From Cryptomeria japonica (taxonomy: Eukaryota; Streptophyta; Pinopsida; Cupressales; Cupressaceae), in the NCBI RefSeq assembly GCF_030272615.1, contig NC_081414.1:521858185-521922184 (forward strand): a stretch of 64,000 bases of DNA. Reading direction: 5' to 3'. The translations under genes and the position numbers were made by a program. Each line of letters begins with the position of its first letter. Position 1 is the stretch's first letter. The notes below the pieces were generated by a model. The model did no database searches. It saw only the letters and a program-made list of their open reading frames with translations, and was not told where the DNA came from. Positions 22,401-35,182 of the stretch are shown here, piece after piece.

Positions 22401-23230
22401 TTACTCCCTTCTATAATATATTTTGACAACATGAGGACTTGATTGTTTGAGTGACTTGGTGTATTTTCATCTTGTATAGGCTTTATTTGATACCTTAGTA
22501 TGATAAGAACTCATAGTCATGATATTTTGTCTCACTTTCAATGTAGGTTTCATCATCTGAGGTATTATCACTTATCTCCTCTTGTTTCTACCTCTGATTC
22601 TATTGTAGATTGGTGGGTCTTCTTTGCACAATAGTTACCCTTCTTAAGCCTGGTATAAGTCATTTCAATCTTTCTTCATCTAATTCATTAGGTTGAGGTT
22701 GTGTCATTTTCCATGGCAGAAGTATTGATAATAACCAGGGATTAGGTTCATCTGCTGGTGATAAACCTATGTCTATTGCAACATTAGCTTGTGTTAATGT
22801 GTCAAGAACTGTATCATTTTGTGATTTAGTGATAGGCTCTTGCAGGAGCTGTCTCATGTCTTCCCCATCTGATGTCGCACTAGGCAATGTTGGTACTTGA
22901 TTGCTTGTTTGAGATGAAGAGGAAATCACACACGTGGACAACTCCCTTTCAGATATGTAGTCTATTTAGTATATCTAGGGTGTGTTGTCTTGCCTCCATG
23001 ATATGCGGTATATTCTTATACCCTAACCCTTGATTCCTTGGATTTTTGTTAGGAACAATGGCTTCTAATCTTCCTTGTTTCTATAACCCCAAGCCTGTGG
23101 TACCATCATATCCATGTTTCTGGAGCATTTTAAACCCATTGCCATACTGATCTAGGGGTATTCTGGGTATTGTCATGTGATTCTCTTCTCAATATATCCA
23201 GTGATCAACATCTTCATTCAGGGATTCTTC
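22401..23230 (-). pseudogene. Linker between Tat protease and RT
   Basis: Low-similarity coding sequence in pieces, including an open stretch at 22660-22941 (EDMRQLLQEPITKSQND, EPNPWLLSILLPWKMTQPQ). Such variable linkers between protease and RT are common in Tat elements. No catalytic motif is seen. Confidence 0.5.
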
Positions 23231-24487
23231 CTATAAGTCACCCCATCTAATGAAAGAGGATGAGTCTGTGTATTTGACAATATCTTTTCCTTTGTCTTTC
23301 TTCTGTATTGCATGTTGAGGTTTCCCAAAAGACTTAGGAGATAGAGACAATTCTTTTCCACTTGAGGCATTTGAAATAGAATACCCTCCACAACCCATAT
23401 CTTGTATCTGTAAAGAAGATGTTGTAGGCATATTCTTCTTTGTTTCTATGATTGTTAATACATCTAGTTGTGTAGTGAGAGGTTCTTCTTGATTAATTGG
23501 TACTTGATTATCCACACTTTCTTTCAAGTAATTGCAATGTTGGAAAGGATTTGGATCACCTTTTATGGTGATTTCAATAACATTATATGGGAATTTGACA
23601 TACTAATGAAATGTTGATGGTACTGCTTGCATGGCATGGATCCATAGGTGGCTGAATAACATGTTATATCCTAGTTCTTTGTCCAAGACTTGAAAATTGA
23701 CCTCTATTGTTATAGGTCCCACTTGTACTGGTAGTGTTACAATACCTTTTGAGGGACATTCTTCATCATCATATGCCTTGATATTTATCCTCTTGGATGG
23801 ATCGATGTGAAGTTCAAAATATCCCAATACCTTAACCACTTTTAAAGTACAAATGTTGAGACCGGATCCTCCATCTATGAGTACCCTTCAGATTCTTCTT
23901 TTATGTATGTAAGCTTCTAGATTTAGTAGGTCATTATGGAGCAGTCTATCATTAGGAATGTCCCATTCTATGAATGCAATGCAAGTGCCTTGTGCTAAAT
24001 TCCCTACCATGGTCTGGAAGGCATTTTCATCTATATCTCTATCCACTACTGAATCTTGAAGTGCTTTGTCCAGAATGGTTTTATGAGTGGGTGAAAGACA
24101 CAGTAGTTCAAATAATGATATTTGTGTCAGGGTTTTCTTAAGTTGTTCAACAAGATTATAAGTCCCTACTACTAGTGGTTGGTTTGGTGGTACTCCTTGT
24201 AAAGTTACCTTTGATCTACAAGTAACTACTACAGAGTCTCTATCTCTAGGAGTTATTGTGATGGTAGCCACTGTATCATCTCTTTTGCAGGAATTGTTAA
24301 TATCATATGTTGTGTTGTCAAGGTTTATGTTAAATCCCTCCTCATAGTTTTCATGTGTATGTTTGACATCCATGATTTTTTCTATAAGTTCATCTTCAAA
24401 CCATCGTGAATGAAATGGTTTGTCATGCCCCCAGTCCTTGAGATAGAGGTTTTTGTCTTCATCGCATTTTGGTGGCTCTGACAACAT
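23231..24487 (-). pseudogene. Tat aspartic protease and flanks
   Basis: The N-terminal part (24487 to 23888) ends LLNLEAYIHKRRI, then TGA, then RVLIDGGSGLNICTLKVVK, the aspartic protease active site (Asp in LIDGGSG). It continues GYFELHIDPSKRINI, PVQVGPITIEVNFQVLD and YNMLFSHLWIHAMQAVPST, the retroviral-type protease ending typical of Tat. Downstream (23231-23527) is a Ser/Thr-rich linker. One TGA and several frame changes interrupt it. Confidence 0.8.
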
Positions 24488-24489
24488 AC

Positions 24490-26591
24490 AAATTTGGTTA
24501 TTATTTGGGTGAGTCTCTAGATATTGCTCATCTCAATCACGTGTTTCTTGTGAATCATTGTTTACCACATCTCCTAAGCTAATGGCATGAATATTGTAGT
24601 CATATGACACCTTTGTGTAGTTAGTTGTATTATCTTGAGTTCCTGATGTAGTCTTGAGTTCTTAATGTAGTAGCCTTCCCTTTGTCATTCTTAACAAATG
24701 GATCCTTAAAGATTGTGTTAATTGTGTTTGCTGAGGTTTTATCGGTATCGATTGTGATGTCACCTTGGTCTATCATATCTTGGACCAAGTTTTTCAACTT
24801 ATAGCAACTTGTCATTGTGTGACCTTTGGTCCAATGATAATCATAGAAATCATTATCATTCCACCATGTGGGTTTGAAAGGACCTGGTTCGTATACTCTT
24901 ATTTCCAGTAAAATGATCATGTTTGTCTGTATTAACTTTTTGAGCATTGACTCAATAGGTTCTCCTATAGGTGTGTAATTCCTTCTTGGAGCATTTACCC
25001 TGGGGCACTTTGTGTTCATGTTTTGCGTAGCATTTACGTTTGTTGAGGAAGTTTTATTCTCCGTATGTAGATTTGATAATTGACTCGTGCCTATAGATAA
25101 AATTGGTTGAGTTCTATTTACTATTTGGGCATCTACAACACCATCGTTTGTCACATTTTCATTTTTCGACCAAAACTTGGATTTGTCATTATTCTTGGTG
25201 TTTTCATACTCAATAAGACCTTGTTTCACTAGTCCTTTCTCACATTTTAGATCTTTTTCCATGATTTGTTTAAACATGGTTAAACATTGCATTTGTATCG
25301 GATATTTAATCTTAGGGATCAAGGTTTCCGTGAACATATCCACCTGCTCTGGTTCTAGAATAATTGTTTTACACCTCCTATAGAGAGCCCTCCATCATTG
25401 TATGAAGGATGCAAATGTTTCATTCTCGTATTGTTTTGTGGCACACAAGTCCATTAAAGTGACTAGGGTTTTAATGTTATGTGAAAAATTTACAATAAAG
25501 TGCTTAGTTAATTCTCCTCATGATGTGATGGTTGGTGGTAAATGTGAAAACCACTCTAAGGCTAGGCCTCCCAGACTTTTAAGGAATAGCCTCATTAGAT
25601 AAGTGTCCTCTGTTGCAACCTCTATGCATGCTCTCTGATGTGGTCTCTAGAATCACCTTTCCCTTAGTATCTATCAAATTTCGGTGTTTCAAAATATTGT
25701 GGGAAAGGCGACATGTACAATGTGTGATCAAAAGGATAAGAGACGTAAGTCCTACAATGTGTAGCTCTTTTTATCATTATTGGTTTGTATAGTAGTCACC
25801 TGTTGTTGCAAATTGTATAACTATTATGTCAGAATATTCATTTGAGTCAAAGTTACACCTTGTGTCTATGTATGTCCCACAAAAGGATTTCTGGTAGCAT
25901 AAATAGGAGGTTGTTGGAAGGTGCCATGATTGTAATTCCTCGTGTTGTATGTTCCACTAGGTATTGTGAAATAGTTGATATGTTAACCCATGTTAGGCTA
26001 AGTTGTATTTGTTGTATTTGCAAGACCTAGATTTGCATTTTGGTGACTATATGTCGATCCTATAGAATAGGAAACCAGAGGTTGGGTTGCATTTGTTGTA
26101 TGAGGAATCTGTGTTTGAATAGGTGCTGAGACACTTGATATTATCGGTATGGTTTGTGTTGGTGCACAGAAATTTATCATTGAAGATGATGCACTTGATT
26201 GAGAGTTCATGTTTAAACTGTCATTTGTTTGTGTAGGTGCATTCTGAGGAAAACTGGAGGTCGTTGCTTGCATTTGTGTTATATGCAGTATTTGACTGTT
26301 ATCTTGACCTAAAGTATTTTTTGTTGGTAATATTTTTGTGACGTCAAAATCTTTAGGTAATTTTACCCCATTTTGTAATAACAAAGAGAGATATTTGTCC
26401 CTATCACTATGTATAAGTGCATCTAATATCATAAGAACATGTGGATCTTGTTGAGCTAATTCAATTTCTTCTCACGTTAAATGTTATTGTAGTTCTTGTA
26501 GTGTAGACATTGCCTGAGTACCTAACTATTGACTAGTTGATATGTCTATATTCCAAGTTGGGTTTACTAACAAGTCGTTGTTTGGATCCAT
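24490..26591 (-). pseudogene. Tat gag
   Basis: The start ATG at 26591 reads MDPNNDLLVNPTWNIDIS, with TAG, TAA and TGA soon after. A Gln/Thr/Ser/Asn-rich section follows at 25998-26432. The middle (about 25340-25990) is badly broken. The part at 24630-25343 reads YTPIGEPIESMLKKL, then FYDYHWTKGHTMTSCYKLK and LVQDMIDQGDI, the Tat gag zinc-finger-like block; the expected first Cys is Tyr here. The assignment rests on that block and on position before the protease. Confidence 0.75.
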
Positions 26592-27110
26592 TGTACCTTT
26601 AATCTTTTGTAACCTTGTGACGGGCATTTAAGACTTATATATGAGGGTGATATTAGAACCTTATGCAAGATGACAACTAATGCTAGACTATGCAAGACTA
26701 GACTAGACCTCCTATTGGGGATTTTGACTCGAGACTTTTTGAGTATTTCGAGATTTCTATAGTGCAAGTTTTTCAAAGTCTTCTATAATTTCTCTATCAA
26801 TCCTACAAGCAGTTTTATACTCGATATTTATCTCATACTCGACTCCTATATATTGGGGTGCATTTCTCCTTGAGTCCCAGGCTAAGTTAGCTAGACCTTC
26901 AATTATTTCTCACTGACCTCCATTTGGCACTAGATTAGGTTGCTCGAAGGGGAGAAAACCATTAGCTAGGAGACCCATTAAGATGCATGCTATGACTTTG
27001 TAGGATAATTATGCAAATGACGATGGACTAAGATAGATGTATATGAGGTCTAGACAAGGACTTATATGAGGATGATAATGAGGGCTTTGCAAGGACTTAG
27101 GACGTAAATG

Positions 27111-27252
27111 AGGACTATGCAAGGACTTAGGATGATAGTAAGGACATAAATGAGGACTATACAAGGACTTAGGATGATAGTAAGGACATAAATGAGGACT
27201 ATACAAGGACTTAGGATGATAGTAAGGATGTAAATGAGGACTATGCAAGGAC
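27111..27252. repeat. 42-bp minisatellite
   Basis: Just over three tandem units (AGGACTATACAAGGACTTAG at the start of each unit) with only a few differences between copies. Decayed units lie upstream from about 27050. The unit is a multiple of three, so chance ORFs stay open on the minus strand. Confidence 0.9.
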
Positions 27253-28228
27253 TTCCTATGGTCACAAATGTAAAAATCTTTTATTTTTGATGTTTCAAAA
27301 ATGGACTTTGTTTTTAGTAATTATGTGTAAAGGACAAGTTTCGTGGTTTCTTCAAGTTTGAGAATAATTGTTTGGAGGTAAATATAGCTGATTGGACTAG
27401 TTTTTCAAGCAATCTCAGAGAATTTCTCGAAGAATTCAGAGATACACAGGATAGGGCCTGAAATAGCCCAAATGACTGACTCAATACTGGTCTGATACAA
27501 TGATATATAAAAAGACATAGAAGACAATCTTAGGCTAGAAATTGGAAACCATTCAAATGAGGCACTTAAGAAATACTGAAACAAAATGAATAGATAGAGA
27601 GTCTAGCAGCACTGGCTCCACTCCATAGCACAAACTTCTCAGGCATGCCAGTCTCTCTTACCTCAAAGATCTGAAGATCTTATAACCAAAGGATTTTTGT
27701 ATCATAATGCAAGGTACATGAAGGGTATCTATGGGGTACGATTTACACTCCTGGAATCACTAAATGTAGGGTTTTGGGCTACTAAGTTGGTTCTTATTGT
27801 AAAATTTTGAGGGATCCCAATCCAATGATGGATTCTCAAAGAAAGCCACTTAAGACTTTAGTTGAGCTTATCGGTGCAAGGAAGGCCCCCACATATGTCG
27901 AATTCACTCAAAACTCTAGCCGCCTGAATAGTATGTTTATATAGCTATTCAAAAAACCCACTCGAGAGTACATTGGGAGAGATGATATCCCCAATGCATC
28001 CCAATTCAAAGTACCTCTATGGGGTGATGAAATCCCCAGTCAAAGATACCCCTCTCTACATGAAATAAAATAAAATTGAGTGTCATTGTCACCTCCTTCC
28101 TTTCTCCCAAGACCCTGAAGGGGGGTGGAAAGTTATTTAATGCAATAGTAGGTCCACCCCAAACATGATAAAAGTTATTTCCCTTAAGAAAATCAAATGT
28201 GATTTAATCTATATGCAGCCTGATTCAC

Positions 28229-28580
28229 GTTCATTTTAAAGCCCAAATTGAGGTGTTGAATACACATGTGCATGTCAATTTTAAACACCAAACTGAAATG
28301 TGAAGGCATGCATGTCAATTTTTAACCATTGTTGATTTTAAGCCCAAACTGAAGTGTTATACATGCATGTCAATTTTAACCATTGTTGATTTTAAGCCCA
28401 AACTAAAGTGTTATACATGCATGTCAATTTTAACCAATGTTAATTTTAAGCCCAAACTGAAGTGTTATAAATGCATGTCAATTTTAACCAATGTTGACTT
28501 TAAGCCCAAACTGAAGTGTTATACATGCATGTCAATTTTAACCATTGTTGATTTTAAGCCCAAATTGAAGTGTGAGAGCA
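28229..28580. repeat. 54-bp minisatellite
   Basis: About six units, the best four at 28361, 28415, 28469 and 28523, each with CATGCATGTCAATTTTAAC and TTTTAAGCCCAAACTGAAG. Because 54 is divisible by three, an 18-residue repeat ORF appears (MSILTIVDFKPKLKCYTC). This is a by-product, not evidence of a gene. Confidence 0.9.
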
Positions 28581-28699
28581 TGCATGCAATTAATCAAAAC
28601 TAATCTGATCCTTTCTGTAAATTCACCACAGGCTACAAATAGATGATTAGTAATAAAATTAAATCAACAGAAAATAGAGAACCCAAAATTGACAGAAAT

Positions 28700-28830
28700 G
28701 AATGTGTGATGATACCTGCGCAATTGCGTAACCCTGAATAGGCGATTGCATAATTCTGTCAGATCAATTGCATGATTCTAACAGGTTGATTATGCAATGA
28801 TAATAAGGCAATTGCATGACACACAGGCAG
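28700..28830. repeat. Degenerate GCAATTGCAT repeat cluster
   Basis: Spaced copies of GCGATTGCATAA, TCAATTGCATGA and GCAATTGCATGA about 22-26 bp apart. They look related to the cleaner 22-bp array at 29272. Confidence 0.6.
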
Positions 28831-29271
28831 ATAAAACAAAAAAAAAAAAAATTGAAGCTAAATTTGATCAAAAACCTGCAAAACAAATTGTGAAGCTCTA
28901 GCTAGATCTCTCATCATCCATTCAATGTTAACCAAGTCACATTTCACCTGATATGAGATAACTAAGCTATTGTATCTGTTGATAGTTGGTTGATCTTCCC
29001 AATCTTGTATTTTCTTTTTTTCTTTGAGAATTCTCTGATAGCTTCTGGCCTGTCTTCTTTGTTCCTTTGTCCTTCTGGCACCTAAAATCCTGAATTGTAC
29101 CTTATGTTCCATAAACTGTTATAACAAAAACATGCAATAAAAATAATATGTTTCCAAATTTACTCAATTTCATGTAGAATTGCACAGATCAGATAAAGGA
29201 AAGGAAATAAAATTAAAAATAATAGAACAACAATTTTCCTAACGAATATGTAATAATCTATGAGAGAATGC

Positions 29272-29359
29272 GTGATCCTGAGAGGTCGATTGTGTGTTCC
29301 CGAAAGGTCGATTACGTGACCCTGAAAGGTCGATTGCATGACCCCGAAAGGTCGATTGC
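29272..29359. repeat. 22-bp tandem repeat, four units
   Basis: Units begin at 29272, 29294, 29316 and 29338. The consensus core is CCCGAAAGGTCGATTGCAT. No function is apparent. Confidence 0.85.
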
Positions 29360-30761
29360 ATAGTTTTGTCTATGCAATTGCATAATGATGCAACCGCGAA
29401 CATGTGACGAAGAGATCTTTTTTTGAAATCCATGAAAACTTGCAAAAAAGGAAAAAATCCGTACGATCTGCAAAATAACATAGAAAACAAAGAAGGTTAA
29501 TTAGTTGTTTTTCACGTCGGGTTCACCAAAAAGTAAGCATGCAAAATTCATCTTTAAAATATCAATTAGAAGTAAAGGGAAATCATGAATCCCTATCTAA
29601 TCAAAGAATTTAAACAAACAGACAATAAAATAATGCAATCAAATCATAATAGGAATTATAAGGTAATTCAATCAAAACTCCCTATTCCATTACTGCGTAT
29701 AACTTCCATTGCTCTTCTCTTCTCTATGGTATGATGGCTCTTAGATATTGCGCTGGCAACCTGCAAATGACACAAAGATTCAAAGTTCGAGATTGTTGAA
29801 AATGGAGATTGAGTGCTCAATTTATAGATTTTTGGAGAAGATTGATTGAAAGGTGGAACAAATTGATCAAGAAGTGGAACTCAGGTGACCTCACATGTTG
29901 ATTGATAGTTGAACTATTGATTTAGAGGTGAAACAGGATAGATTGAATAGATTGATTAAGTCAACTGATTGAGAAAAAGCTAACTAAGGGAAGAAAAGAT
30001 TGATTGGAGAATAATTAATTGATGACAAAGAAAGCTTTATTTAGAAAAAAGCTAACTAAAAGATGGAAATAGAGATTGGAGAGATAATTGATTGAATTAA
30101 TTAATTTAGCATGTGCTTGCACTTTGACTTGGATTTTCAATTTAATCTTTACGTGAGATTTTAATTCAAATATTGAATTTATTTTAAATTCAATTTAGTA
30201 TTTGAATATATTTATAACTTAACTTTGATTTTCAATTTGATTTTTGAAATCATGCACATGTGTTTGAAATTAGAAGAAATTAAAAGAATTAGAATTTGGG
30301 GATTTGGAAATGGAATTAGGAGAATTATGAAATTAGTTAATTAAATAATTTAAAGAAACTATTTAATTATTTAGAAATGGAATTTAATTAAATTATAAAG
30401 ATTATTTAAAATTAAGGATTTAAATTATAATTAATTAAATAATTAATAGTTAATTAATATTTAGAAAAGGGTTACTAATTAGATGGTTAGAGATAGAAAT
30501 TGAAAATGAATTTATTTAAATAATAAAGATTATTTAAATTGGGGAATTAATCAAAATTAATTAAATAATAAATATTTAATTAATATTACAAAATAGTTAA
30601 AATGATTAAATGATGATAGCATTGAAATAGAATAATTAGTAAGATGATGAGGAAATATGAAACTAGAAGAATAAGAATAATTAACTTAATTAAATAATTA
30701 AATAATTGGTCAATCAATTAGAGGAATAATTAGTACATGATCAATGAGACATTTTTAGGAG

Positions 30762-30766
<5 letters not shown>

Positions 30767-30827
<61 letters not shown>

Positions 30828-30886
30828 TGTATGTATGTATGTATATCTACATGTATATATATATCTACATGTATATATACATATAC

Positions 30887-30917
<31 letters not shown>

Positions 30918-31000
30918 CATGTATATATGTATATGTATATACATGTATATATATACATATACATATACATATATATACATATGCATATATATAATTAATT
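30767..31000. repeat. Compound TA/GTAT microsatellite
   Basis: (TA)n, then (GTAT)n, then mixed TATATACA/CATGTATA blocks. All ORFs here on either strand (Tyr/Ile/Cys/His runs) are artefacts. Confidence 0.95.
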
Positions 31001-31207
31001 TTTTATGGATTATTAATACTTTCAAGTGTCATTTTTACAGTTTAAAAAAAACTATGTTAATGTATACAGTCCAAAAGTGAAACAACGACCATATAGACCA
31101 TAAAATTCCAAGCCTTCTCATATGCAATTCCCTGAGTAAGCTTAAGTGATGTGTAATTAGGACCTAGGTGAGAAATGACCAGGGTAAAGTGCCTTAATTA
31201 CACCAAC

Positions 31208-31500
31208 AATTGGGTTAAATTGAATTTTGATGGTGCTTCAAGAGGAAATCCAAGGGCTTTTCAAGCTAGTGGTATCATTTGAGATGAGATTGAAAAATTG
31301 AGTGGTGCTATTTCTAGAAAACTTAAGATCAATACAAAAAATGAGGCAAAATCCTAGTCCCTTGTTCTTGGACTACAAATATGTGAACTATATGAAGTTT
31401 GTTGAGTAGAAATTGTGAGAGATTTACTAGTTATTGTTAATGAAATCAACAAAAGGAAGAACATAAAACTACGAAGTCAACTATTTATTACTTGAGGTTT
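31208..31500 (+). pseudogene. RNase H-like relic of a LINE-type element
   Basis: Reads NWVKLNFDGASRGNPRAFQA, then SGII(TGA)DEIEKLSGAI, then NTKNEAKS(TAG)SLVLGLQI. The FDGASRGNP and NEA motifs are those of the RNase H domain seen in plant LINE reverse transcriptases and related plant RNase H-like proteins. The first TGA is where Arg (CGA) is usual. Further stops follow after 31410. No RT was found next to it. Confidence 0.65.
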
Positions 31501-33004
31501 GGCCTCTTTTGGATACTAAGGAAAATTAAGAGCCACTTGATCAACACACCTATAGTCCCTATATATATGAAAAATAAGAAAATATGCAACAAAATTATAT
31601 AATTCAATAATATTTTTCTCATGATAATTGGATTTTTAGTACTTGCAATATAATCATGTAAAGGATGACATTATATCCTATCACTTTGAGAGAGGTGCCT
31701 ACAATTATTTCATATGATGTGGATAGATTTATCTTGTTCCATGATATCATCATGTTGAAGTGTGAGATGATGGGTGTCATTGGCTTCAATTTTCATTTGA
31801 TCATTCACTAGTTGTGTAGTGTTTTAAATTGGACACCCTTCATAGGGTGATACAATTCCACACTTAGTTTAGCACCCACCTTAGTGTGTTTGCATCTTAC
31901 ATTGTAATTTCCCTTTAAGAATTTAATTAATTAATTTAATTTAATCTAAAGTCATATTTCATCACTCCCCACATCATAAAATTGGGCCCTTTATTCTAAG
32001 TGTGCCCCATTTTATTTTATTCCTCCAATAAATCATTTAATCATAAACCCTAATTATGTCCTATTTTGACCTTTAAGGCTCGATTTCGCATATAAAAACA
32101 TCTGGAAATGAAATGTAACTTTGGGATTCACTCTAATATCATCATATCTAATGGCCCTAAAAAATTGGCAAAAAGTTGGTCGAACCATGTGCAAACTGCA
32201 CATGCTCCTCGGCTTTTTTCCCAAAATTTTGAGAGCATAATTCGATGATATCATAATGCTTAACCCCAAAACATTGGTGGTAAATGCAAATCCTAGGTCA
32301 GCCTAAAGATGAAATTAAGTCAAAATTAAGATCTAGGGTTTCATACATAAGAGCTCTCTTTCTTCATTTGAAGGGATGAAAATATATCAATATAAGAATC
32401 TAAGGGAAGGTTTCTAAAGCACAAGGAGCCTTCTATGTAGTGAAAGAGAAGCCTATGTGGAGTCTTCAAAAACATTCAACAACATTCCATCAAGAATTCA
32501 TCATCAATTAGGAGCCTTGAAGATATTGAAGAACAATATGAGATCACCGACTGACGATTGGATTGTACCCCTCCCTTAGGGGTTGGGTATGGTTTCATGT
32601 TATTTTCATATCTTTGCATGAGATTCATTACATCAATTTGCATATTTACATTCATGATTTAAATCACTTTGCATCATTGATCTAGAGCATTTACTTTGTC
32701 AATTATAAGCAATTAGGGTTTACTCTTTAGGGTTGCTCTAGATCGTTTGCTTTCATTTTACGGTCTTGCACACACACAATATTCCTTCACACACTTGTTT
32801 TACTATAAAAATAGGCTATTTGTGGAGGTGGAAATCACCAACATAGGGGTTTAACTAAGGAAAAATCCCATATAGCCACCCAAAACCCTATTGTCAGTTG
32901 TAGGTGAAGGTGCAGGATCCGATCATCACTGTAATTTTCAAGTATGGTAGAACACACAAACATAGTTCTGAAGATTAAATTTGAGCAAAAATCACCAGAA
33001 CATG
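31501..33004. other. Non-coding, LTR-like DNA
   Basis: No gene. Features such as CCCCTCCCTTAGGGG at 32569-32583 and an ACTATAAAAATAGG sequence at 32803-32816 (possible TATA box) suggest the LTR of another element, into whose right side the minus-strand copia at 33463 inserted. Boundaries were not found. Confidence 0.35.
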
Positions 33005-33172
33005 GATGTGGCACCCTGGTCTTGTGACCTAGTCCTTCCTAAATCCTCTAGTCCTCTCTAGGTTCCCTGGTCTTCTGACCTACTCCTCCCTAAGTACCCT
33101 GGTCCTCTTTGGGTGCCCTAGTCCTTTCCGGGTGCCCTGATCCTCTCTTGGTGCCCTAGTCTTGCACCTAGG
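33005..33172. repeat. 19-bp CCCTGGTCCT minisatellite
   Basis: About eight imperfect units related to GGTGCCCTAGTCCTYTYYG. The right half is cleanest (33110-33165). Confidence 0.8.
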
Positions 33173-33462
33173 CCAACCCAGTTTCAGGTGAAATTTTCCA
33201 AGCTAGAGGCTTGAAACATCAAATTTGTCAGTTGCAAATTTCTTTGACTCATTTTTCAACACCAAGTACACATTAAAATTTCTCCCCCTTCTCTGCTTTT
33301 AGTATCTTAGTTTCAGATCTCCAAGTTTCTACAATTTCAGTTCATATATGCTTCATTTTTCATCTCCTAGTTTAGTTGATCAATATTTCACATCTTATCT
33401 TCATATACAACAAGAGGAATAGAAACCCTAAGAGATAATCCTTGGCTCTCTCTCACAAGAAG

Positions 33463-34689
33463 TATTCGACAGTTCAAATAACCAAAAGACAATTGAGAGG
33501 GGGGGTGAATCAGTTGTCACAGATTACCGGAACTATTAGCAATTTAAACTTCAATACCGGAACCCAAAACAATAATACCAGAACGCTTAAACCAAATATC
33601 AGAATAGAAATTAAACCAATTAAGCATAAACAATAATCACAGATTAAGAGCCATCCACATGACACCAAGATTTATACATGGAAAACCCGGTAAAGGGAAA
33701 AACCACTGTGTGAATCCTACCCACAGCCAAATAATACTTATGTAGTAAGTATGTGAATTACAATTGAGGGGGCTGCACTTGCAAGAAGACCAATAGCCTA
33801 GACCACACTGATCATCACAAAATGAGCCTCACTGACTATATAGAAATCCAGACTACAATCTGGAGAAGTGTTGAACTGCAAAAGATAGCAGCTCCTATGC
33901 CTAAGTATAGTTTTGGTTAAGCTCAATACCAGAGGACTAAATCCTCTTACATAAACCCAATTCGATCTCCAATGATCGACCAACTCCTCTGCCTAAATAA
34001 TATTACATTATTCACACATTACATTCCTTGACCATAACCTCTAACCATAACCATGATGATCTACAATTAGATCTTACATCTATATATACAAACCCTCGAC
34101 CATAAACAATTAGGTCGGCCACTGGATAATAAACCAATTACATAATTACAAACCATGTCGGCCTAAGACCAAATGAATCATGTCCAATGCATAAGACATC
34201 TCAGAAATACATCAAGAGGTCCAATCCACATGTTACACTAAAGTCGGTCCATAACATAGATCAATCGGGACCCAGTATAGGTCCATATGCTCTAGCAATG
34301 ATCTCCATCTACCAAGTCTTGAACATGATCACCAACAGCATCAAAAAAATCCACCAGAAGCTGCACCAACACCACTTATGCAATTCATCAAAGATCCTCA
34401 AAAGCTATGTTGATGAAACCCTCATCGGAACCAGAAACTAAGCTTCTAAGCAAACAGGATAGCATGCGATCACCAGACCAGAACCAACTAACCAAATATG
34501 AGCATGAGTATCATGAACAAGTCAATTCCATCACCAAACCATACTGGATCATGTCAGATCTAAATTAACCAGAAACCACTCAACCTACTGGGAGCAGAAG
34601 GGTGTCGATAAACCATCCAAATAGCTAGTGTTGGCATCAATGATAAAACATCAATGCCACACATAATCAATTCCACCAAATGGCCAACA
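33463..34689 (-). repeat. 3' LTR of outer copia
   Basis: Plus-strand start TATTCGACAGTTCAAATAAC matches TGTTAGAAAGTTTAAATAAC of the other LTR (the terminal TG has mutated to TA). It ends CACCAAATGGCCAACA. 1,227 bp, versus 443 bp for the partner, which carries deletions. Confidence 0.9.
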
Positions 34690-34705
34690 ATCTCCCCCTT
34701 CGGCA
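34690..34705 (-). other. Polypurine tract of outer copia
   Basis: ATCTCCCCCTTCGGCA on the plus strand, that is TGCCGAAGGGGGAGAT on the minus strand, immediately beside the 3' LTR. Confidence 0.85.
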
Positions 34706-35182
34706 TTGATGGAAACACTAGATGTGAAAAACATCTAATTACCAAGAAATGCCAAACAAGTCTCCCCCAATGGAAGATAGCCAAATGTCTCCCACATGCA
34801 ACTCCTAAATGTCAATATCTCTCCCTGTTACTTTTCTTATGCTATCTTTTTCACATAAATATCTCTCCCCCTTTTACATCAATGCCATTAATCTGACAAA
34901 AATACCAAAGCAAAAACATAAACCACTGAATCACAAAACTAACTACTCCCTCTGAGTAGTTGTATCTCACATCAGTGCCAGAATGAATAGTATCTCTAAT
35001 AGTGCATGTTGAACTGATGCCAAGCTGCATCAATCAAGTCTCTACCGGAGGGGCAAAAACTCCCAATCTATCTCTTCGGTACTCAAATGATTCCTTGGGC
35101 AAAGGTTTAGAGAAAATATCTACAATCTGTTCTTTAGTGTTTACAAGAACGAGTCTAACTTCATTTGCTTCAACCTTTTCCT

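Larger units (their letters stand above)
8160..26591 (-). mobile_element. Ty3/gypsy retrotransposon, Tat/Ogre-like, internal region, with two nested insertions
   Basis: Reading the minus strand from 26591 gives gag, protease, RT, RNase H, a second RNase H-like domain and integrase. That order, with a second archaeal-type RNase H between RNase H and integrase, is typical of the Tat lineage. Insertions at 9923-14040 and 14746-21282 cut the pol gene; deleting both with one target copy rejoins recognisable protein. Many stops and frameshifts show it is dead and older than both insertions. LTRs were not delimited. Confidence 0.85.
26592..31200. other. Non-coding stretch with several minisatellites
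   Basis: No gene supported. It probably includes the Tat 5' leader and LTR near 26592-28200, with unrelated AT-rich DNA beyond. It holds the repeats listed separately at 27111, 28229, 28700, 29272 and 30767. A CACGTCGGGTTCACCA sequence at 29512-29527 looks like the complement of a retroelement primer site. Confidence 0.4.

Noticed and set aside
27009-27265. Pro/His/Tyr repeat ORF on the minus strand
   Set aside because: By-product of the 42-bp minisatellite.
28367-28603. 78-codon ORF with an 18-residue repeat
   Set aside because: The 54-bp minisatellite unit is divisible by three, so any frame without a stop stays open; no other coding sign.
29272-29359. CRISPR-like short repeats
   Set aside because: Units are directly adjacent without unique spacers, and the surroundings are plant retroelements.
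30737-31080. Tyr/Ile/Cys/His-rich ORFs on both strands
   Set aside because: Produced entirely by the TA/GTAT microsatellite.
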